Positions 14,406-21,685 are shown, counted from the stretch's first letter. The stretch is 42,019 bases of DNA from an uncultured Lachnospiraceae bacterium (GCA_902780385.1 CACZFF010000023.1:1-42019); one strand, 5' to 3'. Numbers and translations: made by a program. Notes: generated by a model from the letters alone, not told the origin.

Positions 14406-15170
14406 ATGTATAAGCAGAATAGATATCGGTTTCCCGATGCCATTGAGGTGGAGCAGTACCACACTGGTAAGTACGGGGCACCGGGGCAGAAGAGGGAGGC
14501 TCCGGCCAATGCCACTCCGGAGCAGATCCAGAGAAGGAATGATCTGAACAAGAAGATCCGGTGCAGGCGGAAGCTGAGGGCCCACTTCACGGCAGGAGAC
14601 TATTTCGCGACATTGACATACCGGAAGGATGCCCGTCCCGCGAATATGGACCAGGCGGTGGAAGACTGGAAGAAGTTCATCCGCCGTGTCCGAAGGGAAT
14701 ACCAGAAGCGGGGAGCAGAGCTCAAATGGATCCGCAACATCGAGGTGGGCACCAAGGGAGCATGGCATATCCACATGGTGATCAACCGGATCCCGGACAC
14801 GGACGAGATCATAGACGAGGCCTGGGGGCATGGCATGACGGATTTCAAGCACATCCGGAAGATGGGCGATATGGAGAAGATCGCCTCTTACATCACCAAG
14901 TCTCCCAGGACGGAGAAGCGGCTGAAGGAATCTTCCTACAGCAGTTCCCGGAACCTGCCGATCCCGAAGCCGGAGACGAGGGTCATCATGCGCTGGCCCA
15001 CATGGAAGGAGCCGATCGTGAAGAAAGGCTGGTATCTGGACAAGGAGTCCATGCACGAAGGTATCAACCCTGTGACGGGTTACAGATACAGGACATACAC
15101 GCTGTTGAGACTGAAAGGAGGAGAAAGTGAAGCTGTTGATCGCATTCATATTAGGGGTTCTGGCCGGTGA
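14406..15170 (+). CDS. rep: HUH endonuclease replication initiator
   Basis: A 254-aa protein of the rolling-circle Rep type (ORF2/G2P-like). Visible motifs: motif I FATLTYRK (67-74), motif II HUH as WHIHMVIN (His121, His123) binding the metal, and motif III SYITKSP (Tyr162 nucleophile, Lys165). Such enzymes nick the origin and stay bound to the 5' end. A strong GGGAGG site precedes the ATG. No helicase or primase gene of the usual theta kind is present in this genome, so Rep is the best candidate initiator. Confidence 0.85.
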   Translation: MYKQNRYRFPDAIEVEQYHTGKYGAPGQKREAPANATPEQIQRRNDLNKKIRCRRKLRAHFTAGDYFATLTYRKDARPANMDQAVEDWKKFIRRVRREYQKRGAELKWIRNIEVGTKGAWHIHMVINRIPDTDEIIDEAWGHGMTDFKHIRKMGDMEKIASYITKSPRTEKRLKESSYSSSRNLPIPKPETRVIMRWPTWKEPIVKKGWYLDKESMHEGINPVTGYRYRTYTLLRLKGGESEAVDRIHIRGSGR

Positions 15171-15246
15171 TGCCGCCACGATTTTTTCCATGGCCATGGG
15201 CGGGGCCGCAAAAGAAAGGGACGACTGGAAGGAAGAGAAAGAGTGA
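15127..15246 (+). CDS. Small membrane protein, DUF3789-like
   Basis: A 39-aa protein with a GTG start behind AAAGGAGGAG, inside the 3' end of rep in another frame (44-base overlap). One transmembrane helix (KLLIAFILGVLAGDAATIFSMAM) and a charged tail, the pattern of the short DUF3789 proteins in Firmicutes phages. Function unknown. Confidence 0.65.
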   Translation: MKLLIAFILGVLAGDAATIFSMAMGGAAKERDDWKEEKE

Positions 15247-15506
15247 ACGATAAATGGCAGCAGGCGCAGGTAAGGCAGATGGTGCTCAGCATGTATGATG
15301 CCGGCGATTCGGTAGACGATATCATGGCCGCGTCCGGACTTGGAGGAAGCTGGATCAGGCAGGTCATCCTTGCCAGCGGCCGGGTAGTAGCATTCCGTCC
15401 TTATGGCAAGCCGGATTCGCCGCCTGCAAAGGAATTTGCAAAGAACTGGAAGGAAGTAACGGGCATGGTCATGCGCAGGCTGGCCATGGACAGGAGGAAG
15501 AAATGA
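15243..15506 (+). CDS. Small HTH-like protein
   Basis: An 87-aa protein with a GTG start overlapping the previous stop. VRQMVLSMYDAGDSVDDIMAASGLGGSWIRQVIL (10-43) reads as a resolvase/sigma-like helix-turn-helix. A basic tail ends in MRRLAMDRRKK. Possible DNA-binding regulator. Confidence 0.6.
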   Translation: MNDKWQQAQVRQMVLSMYDAGDSVDDIMAASGLGGSWIRQVILASGRVVAFRPYGKPDSPPAKEFAKNWKEVTGMVMRRLAMDRRKK

Positions 15507-15664
15507 CAGGAAGCGTGGTATTGGACATTATCGTACTGGCAGCATCGAACATGATGTGGTTCATCATCGGGCGGGATACAGGTTTTCAGAAAGCGCTGAA
15601 GATAGTCGCGAATGGAGTGAAGGTGGTCATCGAAGACCATATGGAGGACGAGGATGAAGAATGA
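15503..15664 (+). CDS. Small membrane-anchored acidic protein
   Basis: A 53-aa frame with ATG behind AGGAGGAAG, overlapping the previous stop. One hydrophobic helix (VVLDIIVLAASNMMWFIIG) is followed by an amphipathic segment and an acidic end (EDHMEDEDEE). Function unknown. Confidence 0.6.
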   Translation: MTGSVVLDIIVLAASNMMWFIIGRDTGFQKALKIVANGVKVVIEDHMEDEDEE

Positions 15665-16001
15665 AGAGGCCGCCAGGTTACTGGAACGCATCCTGGATGA
15701 AGATGGATGCTATCTCACGGAAGCAGCAAAGAAGGCGCTGCAGAAAGGGATATATGCCCTCCTGGATGCAGACCGCAGCGAGGAAGAAAGGGAGCAGGCC
15801 CTCTGGATCCCGATCAGCGTGGAGAAGCCCGTCGTAGGACATGACGTCCTGTTCTCGCTCGCAGGAGTATATGCTGCGGAAGGCTGTCTTCGGGACGATG
15901 GGGACTGGTGGCAGTTCCGCTGGGACGCCACTGTACCGGGACACCAGGTGGATGCATGGCGGCCCCTTCCCGGATCCTATAGAGGGCCGAAGCAGACGTA
16001 A
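15654..16001 (+). CDS. DUF551-like protein
   Basis: A 115-aa protein with ATG behind GGAGGACGAGG, overlapping the previous gene by 11 bases. The C-terminal half follows the DUF551 pattern common in phages: WIPISVEKP then VLFSLAGVYAAEG and a final DAWRPLP. A second DUF551-like gene lies at 19682. Function unknown. Confidence 0.7.
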   Translation: MKNEEAARLLERILDEDGCYLTEAAKKALQKGIYALLDADRSEEEREQALWIPISVEKPVVGHDVLFSLAGVYAAEGCLRDDGDWWQFRWDATVPGHQVDAWRPLPGSYRGPKQT

Positions 16002-16017
16002 GCAAAGGAGGACGTAT

Positions 16018-16242
16018 ATGGCATACAAGAAACAAAGGGCCGTCAAGTTTCTAGGCTTAGATGTGGATCATGACAATCTGCAGTTCCGGAATGTGGATGT
16101 GGGCATGGACGAAAGCGGGACGTTTGTGATCATCGACGGGGAAGACAGGGATGGGAATCCCGCGTCTGAGTATTACGCGGTATCCAGGATAGAGCATATG
16201 TGCATCGTGAGGAACAAAGGAGGACTGGACATTGAACCATGA
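16018..16242 (+). CDS. Small conserved-looking hypothetical protein
   Basis: A 74-aa protein with AAAGGAGGACGTAT before ATG. Beta-rich (VKFLGLDVDHDNLQFRNVDVGMDESGTFVIIDGEDRDG), ending with a SRIEHMCIVRNKGG segment. No family recognised. Confidence 0.6.
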   Translation: MAYKKQRAVKFLGLDVDHDNLQFRNVDVGMDESGTFVIIDGEDRDGNPASEYYAVSRIEHMCIVRNKGGLDIEP

Positions 16243-16432
16243 AGGCTATAAGGACGATACCGCAGAAAGAGCGATCAAGAACATGAACAGGCAGCATACA
16301 GCTGATCCGGACGCCTCTTACCGCAACAACAGGGCCATGGTGGCTATCCGTGCGGTAGCGGAGGCCTGCGGTCTGGAGATCGTCGGCAGGATCGCTCTCA
16401 GAGACAAGGAAAGCGGGTGGGTGTTCAAATGA
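16232..16432 (+). CDS. Hypothetical protein (TTG start)
   Basis: A 66-aa protein; TTG at 16232 has AGGAGG eight bases upstream and overlaps the previous gene by 11 bases. Helical and charged (DTAERAIKNMNRQHTADPD, AMVAIRAVAEACGLEI). Function unknown. Confidence 0.55.
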   Translation: MNHEGYKDDTAERAIKNMNRQHTADPDASYRNNRAMVAIRAVAEACGLEIVGRIALRDKESGWVFK

Positions 16433-16797
16433 GCATGATGTTCCCGAAACAGAAGACCAAAAAGCGCCGGCGCCACCACCCGGAGAGCATCATCCAGAAG
16501 AAGAACGGACGGTGCCTCCTGTGCCAGATCATGGATGGAGATACCAGCATAAAGAGGGGTCTGCAGAAGCACCACATTTATGACGGGCCCAACAGGCAGA
16601 TATCGGAAGAGAACGGCTTTTACTGTTACCTTTGCCGGCGCCATCATACAGACGGCAGGGATGCTGTCCACCAGAACGCCTCCAATATGCGCAGGCTCCA
16701 GAAGGCCTGCCAGAAGATCTATGAGAGGCGGCACTCCAGGAAGGAGTTCATGGACCTGATCGGCCGCAGCTATTTAGGAGATGAGGAGGATGTATGA
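16429..16797 (+). CDS. HNH-like endonuclease
   Basis: A 122-aa protein with an ATGA overlap of the previous stop. Zinc and HNH elements: CLLCQ, LQKHHIYDGPNR and YCYLCRRHHTDGRDAVH, a CxxC ... HH ... CxxC-HH pattern as in small phage HNH nucleases. A basic N-terminus (KTKKRRRHHPE) fits DNA binding. It is in the early region, distinct from the packaging-linked HNH gene at 21269. Confidence 0.7.
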   Translation: MSMMFPKQKTKKRRRHHPESIIQKKNGRCLLCQIMDGDTSIKRGLQKHHIYDGPNRQISEENGFYCYLCRRHHTDGRDAVHQNASNMRRLQKACQKIYERRHSRKEFMDLIGRSYLGDEEDV

Positions 16798-17042
16798 ATT
16801 CAAGATGCAGATCCTGCGGGGCAGAGATTAAATGGATCAAGATGACAAGCGGGAAGATGATGCCGGTGAATGTCAGGCAGATCAGATATAACCCGGCTTC
16901 ACAGTCAGATGAGGATGCCCTGGTACTGGTCACCGAGGACGGGAGGATAGAGAAAGGGCATTTCAACCCGAGCGCATGCCGGATCGGATATACGAGCCAT
17001 TTCGCGTCCTGCCCGGCAGCGGCCAGCCACAGGAAAAGATAA
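16794..17042 (+). CDS. Small zinc-finger-like protein
   Basis: An 82-aa protein with an ATGA overlap. An N-terminal CRSCGAEIKWIKMTSGKMMPVNV treble-clef-like half site and a C-terminal HF ... CRIGYTSHFASCP could complete a metal site. Similar proteins are common in phage early regions. Role unknown. Confidence 0.65.
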   Translation: MNSRCRSCGAEIKWIKMTSGKMMPVNVRQIRYNPASQSDEDALVLVTEDGRIEKGHFNPSACRIGYTSHFASCPAAASHRKR

Positions 17043-17053
17043 AGGACACAGAA

Positions 17054-17323
17054 ATGGAGTTATGGTTGAAAGTGACGGCCGATGAATATGAGCTTCCAAT
17101 GGCCGTCGCTGACAGCTGTCCGGAGCTGGCCGCCATATTAGGGATAGACAGGTCGACCATTTTCCGTTCGGCTCAGAAGTATGAAAAACAGGGCCGAGGA
17201 GGAAAGCGCCGATACATCTACAGGAGAGTCAGAGTAGAAGGAGACATTGAAGAATGGTTAAAGGAGGAATCGGATGTTCCTGAAACGAAACGTGTTGAAG
17301 AAGATCATGAAGGAAAGCTATAA
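17054..17323 (+). CDS. HTH protein
   Basis: An 89-aa protein behind AAAGGACAC. LPMAVADSCPELAAILGIDRSTIFRSAQKYEKQG is a clear helix-turn-helix (residues about 14-47), followed by a basic strand (GGKRRYIYRRVRVEG) and an acidic tail. Probable early regulator. The start upstream at 16976 is rejected for lack of a ribosome site. Confidence 0.68.
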   Translation: MELWLKVTADEYELPMAVADSCPELAAILGIDRSTIFRSAQKYEKQGRGGKRRYIYRRVRVEGDIEEWLKEESDVPETKRVEEDHEGKL

Positions 17324-17870
17324 GCGCAGCGGCCTTCATGTGTCCAAGGATGACGGGCCTTCGCGTCCGGGATATACGGTCAGCGGATATGGCTGGGCTG
17401 TATGGGTAGACGAGGCGCTTATGACAAAGGAGTTCAAGGCGGACATCGTCGAACTGGCCGGAGAGCTTCCTGATCCGGGGACCCAATTCTGCGCATCGAC
17501 CGCAGAAGATGGTCTGCAGATGGAAGTGTACATCGAGAGGGAACGCTGGATGCAGGAATGGTGGAACAAGAAGGGCGACCGGGCCCATATCACCAGGCTG
17601 GTCATAGCCCCGCAGGGCCGGAGGATCGTCCAGACCAATTCAGGGTCCGGATTCATAAGCCAGATATTCGTGGATCTTCTCGCACCGGACCAGATCGACG
17701 AGAAGAAAGGGGAGACTGTCCCGGACGGGCCCTATGAAACAGAGCAGGGGATCCTGATCGGCAACAACGCCTGCTTCCTCTTCGTCCAGATGTGGAGGGA
17801 TGAGGAACTGAGCAGGTTCTGGGAAGAAGTAGACAGGATGGACATCGACGAATTGATGAAGCCGGAATGA
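17274..17870 (+). CDS. Hypothetical protein
   Basis: A 198-aa protein with AAAGGAGGAATCGG before ATG, overlapping the previous gene by 50 bases. A basic N-terminus (KRNVLKKIMKESYKRSG), an aromatic-rich middle (YTVSGYGWAVWVDEAL, RERWMQEWW) and an acidic end. No motif recognised. Confidence 0.65.
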   Translation: MFLKRNVLKKIMKESYKRSGLHVSKDDGPSRPGYTVSGYGWAVWVDEALMTKEFKADIVELAGELPDPGTQFCASTAEDGLQMEVYIERERWMQEWWNKKGDRAHITRLVIAPQGRRIVQTNSGSGFISQIFVDLLAPDQIDEKKGETVPDGPYETEQGILIGNNACFLFVQMWRDEELSRFWEEVDRMDIDELMKPE

Positions 17871-17894
17871 TAAGGCGCGCCGGCAGCAGGCCAA

Positions 17895-17908
17895 TTGCGC
17901 CGGCGCAA
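17895..17908. promoter_or_regulatory. Palindrome TTGCGCCGGCGCAA, copy 3
   Basis: Identical to 4993 and 12967; here in a 53-base gap, three bases before the AGGAGG of the next gene. A bound protein or the RNA hairpin it would form could block translation of that gene. Confidence 0.75.
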
Positions 17909-17923
17909 ATATAGGAGGTCGAA

Positions 17924-18460
17924 GTGAGAGCAAGGTATCTCAAAGAGTTGGAAAGAGATATGGACCGGGAGCTGATGCGCCAGTGCCGCCTGATCTACTC
18001 ATGCACAGCTGTAGCCTTGAAAAGGTCTTACAACTGGGAAAAGCGCGGGATCCTGAAGTTGCTGGACCTGACGGAAGAGATCTGGAAGGAATGCGGGAGC
18101 ACCATCCTCAAATCCCTGGTGCAGATGCTCGATGAGGAGACCGGCGTAGAGATCCAGCGGGGAGACGGAAAGAGCTGGCGTGATCTGGTCTATCTCAACG
18201 CGGAGCAGGCTGTGGGATATATGACCAAAGAGAAATGGACGTACATGAGGGTCCAGCAGAAAAAATGGGTAGCCCCGCAGGTGACAGCCGGCATCCTCCT
18301 CGCCCTGCATCGCAAATGCGGGTTCGATTCTGACCGCATAGCGGAGACCTATGCCAGGATCCTCGAAGTGGAAGAAGAGGTAGGATACAAGGAAGACCGC
18401 GCCATAGATCTCTGCAGACGGGAGACCATGGTGAACATCGCAGAGGAAGGGAGATTATGA
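17924..18460 (+). CDS. Hypothetical helical protein
   Basis: A 178-aa protein with a GTG start behind AGGAGGTC, directly downstream of the palindrome. Nearly all helical, with several Cys and Trp (RQCRLIYSCTAVALKRSYNWEKRG, KEKWTYMRVQQKKW). No family recognised. Its position makes it a candidate target of regulation through the palindrome. Confidence 0.65.
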   Translation: MRARYLKELERDMDRELMRQCRLIYSCTAVALKRSYNWEKRGILKLLDLTEEIWKECGSTILKSLVQMLDEETGVEIQRGDGKSWRDLVYLNAEQAVGYMTKEKWTYMRVQQKKWVAPQVTAGILLALHRKCGFDSDRIAETYARILEVEEEVGYKEDRAIDLCRRETMVNIAEEGRL

Positions 18461-18768
18461 TGCTAAGACGCAAAGACCTGGAATATTCATGGATATTCAA
18501 GGCATCGTTCTATGTCAATGCCTATACAGTTACGCTAAAGAATGGGAAGACATATATAGTATTCGCGCATGATTTCAATGACATGGAGTTCTTTTTAACA
18601 AGGCTCTATGCAAAAGAAGCGGGAATAATGACAGTAGCGACAGACTCCGATTTTGTTCCATACCGGAAAAAGCTCAGCTATATCCCAGACAAGAACGACG
18701 AACCAGTCAAGAGGCCGTTCTGGTACCGCGGCAGGGTCTACGAGCTGGCCGATGAGGAAATGAGGTGA
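18457..18768 (+). CDS. Hypothetical protein
   Basis: A 103-aa protein, ATG overlapping the previous TGA. Beta-rich start (KASFYVNAYTVTLKNGKTYIVFAHDFNDMEFFLTRLYA). From here to about 20455 base use is visibly more AT-rich than in the preceding operon, suggesting a recently acquired accessory block. Confidence 0.6.
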   Translation: MMLRRKDLEYSWIFKASFYVNAYTVTLKNGKTYIVFAHDFNDMEFFLTRLYAKEAGIMTVATDSDFVPYRKKLSYIPDKNDEPVKRPFWYRGRVYELADEEMR

Positions 18769-18772
18769 TGGA

Positions 18773-19018
18773 ATGAGGCTGATTGATGCAGATGTGGCGA
18801 TTGAATCGCTGACTGAATACGGAAACGGACGAGCAGTATACATCGGTGTGGAAGAAGCGGTTAGACGAATTGAGCAGTTGCCGTCCGCACAGCCAGAACA
18901 CATGCACACTGTCATGCTGAAGATTGCAGAAAAGTACGAAAAAGCCATGAACACGTCTTACATCCTTAATCCGATGGCATGGGCACTGTATCAGACATGG
19001 AAGGAGTACGACAGATAA
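18773..19018 (+). CDS. Small phage protein, RLIDAD type
   Basis: An 81-aa protein behind GAGGTGATGGA. It starts MRLIDADVAIESL and continues VEEAVRRIEQLPSAQP, a pattern of many short phage proteins of unknown role. The 19682 gene starts with a related MRQIDADAL, pointing to duplication or domain swapping in this cluster. Confidence 0.65.
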   Translation: MRLIDADVAIESLTEYGNGRAVYIGVEEAVRRIEQLPSAQPEHMHTVMLKIAEKYEKAMNTSYILNPMAWALYQTWKEYDR

Positions 19019-19032
19019 GGGAGGACACATTG

Positions 19033-19368
19033 ATGAAAGCATATATCGGGAGCGACAGGAACGGTGATGAGGGAACTGCAATTGTTGTCTTTGCAGAATC
19101 CTCAGGAAAGGCAAAAGCCTATGTCGCAGGTACAGACACATTCTGCGAATATGGTTTCACAGGGATCAGGATAAACAGGTGTGCAGCACTCGATCCATAC
19201 TACAAAGGCAGGAGAGAAATGGACTGGTCTAACATGGAAGACCGTGTTGCGATGGTTCGGTATGCTGACTTTGAGTGTTCCTCAGAGATGGATTGGGACA
19301 GCTGTGACTGCGAATACTGCGATGCAAGAAAGTGGTGTGGCCGGTACGAAATGATGACGGAGAGGTGA
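19033..19368 (+). CDS. Hypothetical protein with Cys-rich end
   Basis: A 111-aa protein starting at ATG 19033, GGGAGG upstream. The C-terminus carries ECSSEMDWDSCDCEYCDARKWC, a likely metal site. The N-terminal part is beta-rich. Function unknown. Confidence 0.58.
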   Translation: MKAYIGSDRNGDEGTAIVVFAESSGKAKAYVAGTDTFCEYGFTGIRINRCAALDPYYKGRREMDWSNMEDRVAMVRYADFECSSEMDWDSCDCEYCDARKWCGRYEMMTER

Positions 19369-19369
19369 G

Positions 19370-19390
19370 CTGTTCGGAATATCCGAACAG
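19370..19390. promoter_or_regulatory. Perfect inverted repeat without T-run
   Basis: CTGTTCGGA-ATA-TCCGAACAG, 9-bp arms. It follows the previous stop and lacks a T-tract, so it looks like an operator or mRNA processing hairpin rather than a terminator. Confidence 0.65.
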
Positions 19391-19436
19391 TTAATGTTCC
19401 TGATTTTGGGAAGGTGTCAAGGAGTGAGGTGAGCGA

Positions 19437-19685
19437 ATGAAAGTCGAAGAAGGAAAAATATATCCGGGAAGCAGAAAGGTCAAGGGTGCATTGCCTTGTA
19501 AAAACTGTGGCATAAATCCAGTAATGGAAGTGTGGAAAAGCGGCAAAATGACCTATGCGATCAGATGCAATAACATGTATAGACCAGATGATTGTGACAA
19601 CGGATTTTATCGGTCTAAATGTAACAATCCCGAAGAAGCAATACGGCGATGGAATGAATGGGTTAAGGAGTGTGTTGACGAATGA
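19437..19685 (+). CDS. Lar-like zinc-ribbon protein
   Basis: An 82-aa protein. LPCKNCGINPVMEVWK, then YAIRCNN ... CDNGFYRSKC and EEAIRRWNEWV follow the Lar restriction-alleviation-like layout (CPFCG ... C ... EEAI..WN). Lar proteins modulate host type I restriction. For this short divergent member, anti-restriction is only a suggestion. Confidence 0.6.
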   Translation: MKVEEGKIYPGSRKVKGALPCKNCGINPVMEVWKSGKMTYAIRCNNMYRPDDCDNGFYRSKCNNPEEAIRRWNEWVKECVDE

Positions 19686-20047
19686 GACAGATTGATGCAG
19701 ATGCGCTGACGGAAAAATACGGAGACTGGTATGTTGAAGAAGGCTCAGAAGAGGGGTTTATCGGCACGATTAAGCAGCTGATAGATGCACAGCCAACCAT
19801 ACAGTCAGAACAGCGATGGATACCTGTTACGGAGAGATTGCCAGAAGATGAGTATGTGCTTATTAGCAAAAAACCAACAAAGATATCGGGTAGCAAATGG
19901 AGCGTTGCTATAGCCATACGAACAGCAGACCCAAGAAGTAGAAAAATCCAATGGAGAGATAGCGGATTCGGCGTTATACAGGACGATAAAGTGCTTGCAT
20001 GGATGTCCTTGCCCGAACCATATCAGGAAGGCGGTGAGCAGGAATGA
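19682..20047 (+). CDS. DUF551-like protein with RLIDAD-type N-terminus
   Basis: A 121-aa protein, ATGA overlap. Residues 1-40 resemble the 18773 protein (MRQIDADALTEKY ... IKQLIDAQPT) and residues 44-115 are DUF551-like (RWIPVTERLPEDEYVLISKKP ... VLAWMSLPEP). Function unknown. Confidence 0.65.
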   Translation: MRQIDADALTEKYGDWYVEEGSEEGFIGTIKQLIDAQPTIQSEQRWIPVTERLPEDEYVLISKKPTKISGSKWSVAIAIRTADPRSRKIQWRDSGFGVIQDDKVLAWMSLPEPYQEGGEQE

Positions 20048-20187
20048 CATACACACAGCACCTGATCAAAAATTGGCGTGTAGCGTTTCACGCACTACAC
20101 GACTTCTTTGCACACTTCATTCATGGTCTGTTCCCGTGGATAAAGATACAGCATCATCAGCCGTATCAGGAAGGATATGAAGAATGA
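20044..20187 (+). CDS. Small histidine-rich protein
   Basis: A 47-aa frame with an ATGA overlap on both sides. Amphipathic, with eight His (VAFHALHDFFAHFIHGLFPWIKIQHHQ). Tight coupling supports its being real. Function unknown. Confidence 0.5.
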   Translation: MTYTQHLIKNWRVAFHALHDFFAHFIHGLFPWIKIQHHQPYQEGYEE

Positions 20188-20264
20188 CAGGCAACATTAC
20201 AGCAATCATTATGCTCCTGCTCATGTGGGCATATTATTCTGGAAAGTGGGGTGAGGGTAAATGA
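20184..20264 (+). CDS. Very small membrane peptide
   Basis: A 26-aa frame, ATGA overlaps at both ends. One transmembrane helix (TAIIMLLLMWAYYSG) with a short charged tail. Kept for its coupling to neighbours. Function unknown. Confidence 0.42.
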   Translation: MTGNITAIIMLLLMWAYYSGKWGEGK

Positions 20265-20455
20265 TCAAACTGATATGCGCGATAGGTATCGCTGTATTTT
20301 GGCTTATTGTGGTCGCGCTTATAACGATAACGAGCCATGATACTCTTTACCATTGTGACCCTGAGAAAAACACCGAATGCCCAAAGACGCACTGTCACAT
20401 TAATGGCGGAGATTGCCGGCTCACAACTCACAGAAAGTACAGGAGGAAGAAATGA
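20261..20455 (+). CDS. Small membrane protein with Cys-rich tail
   Basis: A 64-aa protein, ATGA overlap. N-terminal transmembrane helix (LICAIGIAVFWLIVVALITI), then a tail with Cys32, Cys40, Cys45 and Cys52 and a basic end (RKYRRKK). Function unknown. Confidence 0.5.
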   Translation: MIKLICAIGIAVFWLIVVALITITSHDTLYHCDPEKNTECPKTHCHINGGDCRLTTHRKYRRKK

Positions 20456-20598
20456 CGTTGGCTGAAATTGTAGCAGATATCAGACGGATGTTTGACGACT
20501 ATGCTGGACGCATGAACTATTATGACGCTCAATGGTTACAGTTTCGCATCGAGTGGCTTGAAGATTATGCACGGGAACATGAGGACGACCTGAAATGA
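20452..20598 (+). CDS. Small hypothetical protein
   Basis: A 48-aa frame from ATG 20452 behind AGGAGGAAGA, overlapping both neighbours by four bases. Entirely helical and acidic (AEIVADIRRMFDDYAGRMNYYDAQWLQFRIEWLEDYAREHEDD). Function unknown. Confidence 0.55.
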   Translation: MTLAEIVADIRRMFDDYAGRMNYYDAQWLQFRIEWLEDYAREHEDDLK

Positions 20599-21047
20599 GC
20601 AATACCAAACTGCTGTATGAGTTACCAAAGCTCCGCTGCCAGATACGCATCCTGCAGAGCCAGATAGACGACCTGAGGCTGCAGGCTGAATGCGTGGGGT
20701 CGATAAGACCAAAGGAACATGTGCAGACTTCTCCCGACCTGTCAGCAAGGTTTGAGGATACCATCGCTGAGCGGGCCGAGCTGGAGGAGAAGCACCGGGA
20801 GCTGTGCGAGGTCTACTACGAGAAGGCTGAGATTGTGCAGGCGATGATAACACGGCTGCACGACCCGGAGCTGGACGCAGAGAAGATGTACCGGATCCGG
20901 ATGATCCTGACACTGCGGTATATCTTTGATCAGGACTGGAAGCACATAGCGATCCAGATGGGGACATCGCTGAGGCATACCCACCGGCTGAAAAGTCTGG
21001 GGCTGGATATGATAGACGCGCTTGACGATGTCACACCTATCTGCTAA
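20595..21047 (+). CDS. ArpU/RinA-like late transcription regulator (DUF1492 type)
   Basis: A 150-aa protein, last gene of the early operon. Coiled-coil first half (LQSQIDDLRLQAE ... ELEEKHRELCEVYYEKAEIVQAMITRL) and a sigma-70 region-4-like HTH at about 105-143 (RMILTLRYIFDQDWKHIAIQMGTSLRHTHRL). Proteins of this kind sit just before the packaging genes in Gram-positive phages and activate late transcription. A promoter is embedded at its 3' end (21022-21050). Confidence 0.82.
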   Translation: MSNTKLLYELPKLRCQIRILQSQIDDLRLQAECVGSIRPKEHVQTSPDLSARFEDTIAERAELEEKHRELCEVYYEKAEIVQAMITRLHDPELDAEKMYRIRMILTLRYIFDQDWKHIAIQMGTSLRHTHRLKSLGLDMIDALDDVTPIC

Positions 21048-21050
21048 AAT
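21022..21050 (+). promoter_or_regulatory. Candidate late promoter
   Basis: TTGACG, 17-base spacer, TAAAAT, overlapping the last codons of the ArpU-like gene. It is followed about 37 bases later by a terminator. Compare lambda pR' and tR'. Confidence 0.6.
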
Positions 21051-21086
21051 TGCTATGATAGAAAAAGTGTCAGATAACTCTATCAC

Positions 21087-21116
21087 AAAAGGCATCCTTA
21101 ACCGGGTGCCTTTTTT
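21087..21116 (+). terminator. Terminator between early and late regions
   Basis: AAAAGGCATCC/GGGTGCCTTTT (11 bp, one T-G) with a 6-base loop and six T. Confidence 0.9.
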
Positions 21117-21268
21117 CATGCGATCAATAAGCGGTTTGCCAGAGCCTGCGGTTTTTGCAAATTTTCCCGTCATAGCCTTCCCTCCTTTCGCGTTACCCTT
21201 TTTCTTGCAGCTGTAGTGGTCAGTCTGTGAAGGTAAGGCTCTGGCAGTGTGCCGCGTTCAGGAGGAGT
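21117..21268 (+). other. Leader of the packaging operon
   Basis: No gene of weight. A CCTCCTTTCGCG stretch (21181) is the complement of a ribosome site. GTG at 21227 is in frame with the HNH gene but lacks a ribosome site. Confidence 0.4.
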
Positions 21269-21685
21269 ATGATCTGGAAACGCTGTCCCCGCTGTGGGAA
21301 ACGTATCCCCGAAGGGACCCAGTGTGAGGGCTGTAAGCGCAAGAGAGATAAAGCCCGGGACCGCTACTACGACAAGCACGTCAGGAACAAGGACGCCAAA
21401 GCCTACTATGCCTCTGAAGAATGGAGGATAGCAAGGGAGCTGGCACTGGACAGGGCTGATGGTATCTGCCAATGGACGCTGGCGACTGAGGGAAGAGTCG
21501 AAGCTGCCGAGGATGTCCATCACATCATACCCCTGAGAGAGGACTGGAGCAGACGGTCCGACCCCGGAAACCTGATTGCGCTGTCGCATTCGTCGCACGC
21601 ACGCATAGAATATATATATAAGCATGGTGAGCGCGAGAAGATTCAGAAAAAACTTTTTGAAATCGTAAAATCGTCTGACAGCTGA
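21269..21685 (+). CDS. HNH endonuclease of the packaging module
   Basis: A 138-aa protein starting at ATG 21269 (AGGAGG close upstream). N-terminal zinc site CPRCG ... CEGC, then the HNH core EDVHHIIPLREDW, NLIALSHSSHARIEYIYK. HNH proteins immediately before TerS in HK97-like cos phages assist terminase in cutting cos. The position here is identical, so this role is likely. Confidence 0.88.
   Translation: MIWKRCPRCGKRIPEGTQCEGCKRKRDKARDRYYDKHVRNKDAKAYYASEEWRIARELALDRADGICQWTLATEGRVEAAEDVHHIIPLREDWSRRSDPGNLIALSHSSHARIEYIYKHGEREKIQKKLFEIVKSSDS

Noticed and set aside
16464-16473. GCGCCGGCGC in the early HNH gene as a fourth palindrome copy
   Set aside because: Only the inner 10 bases match; the outer TT/AA positions that define the other three are not kept.
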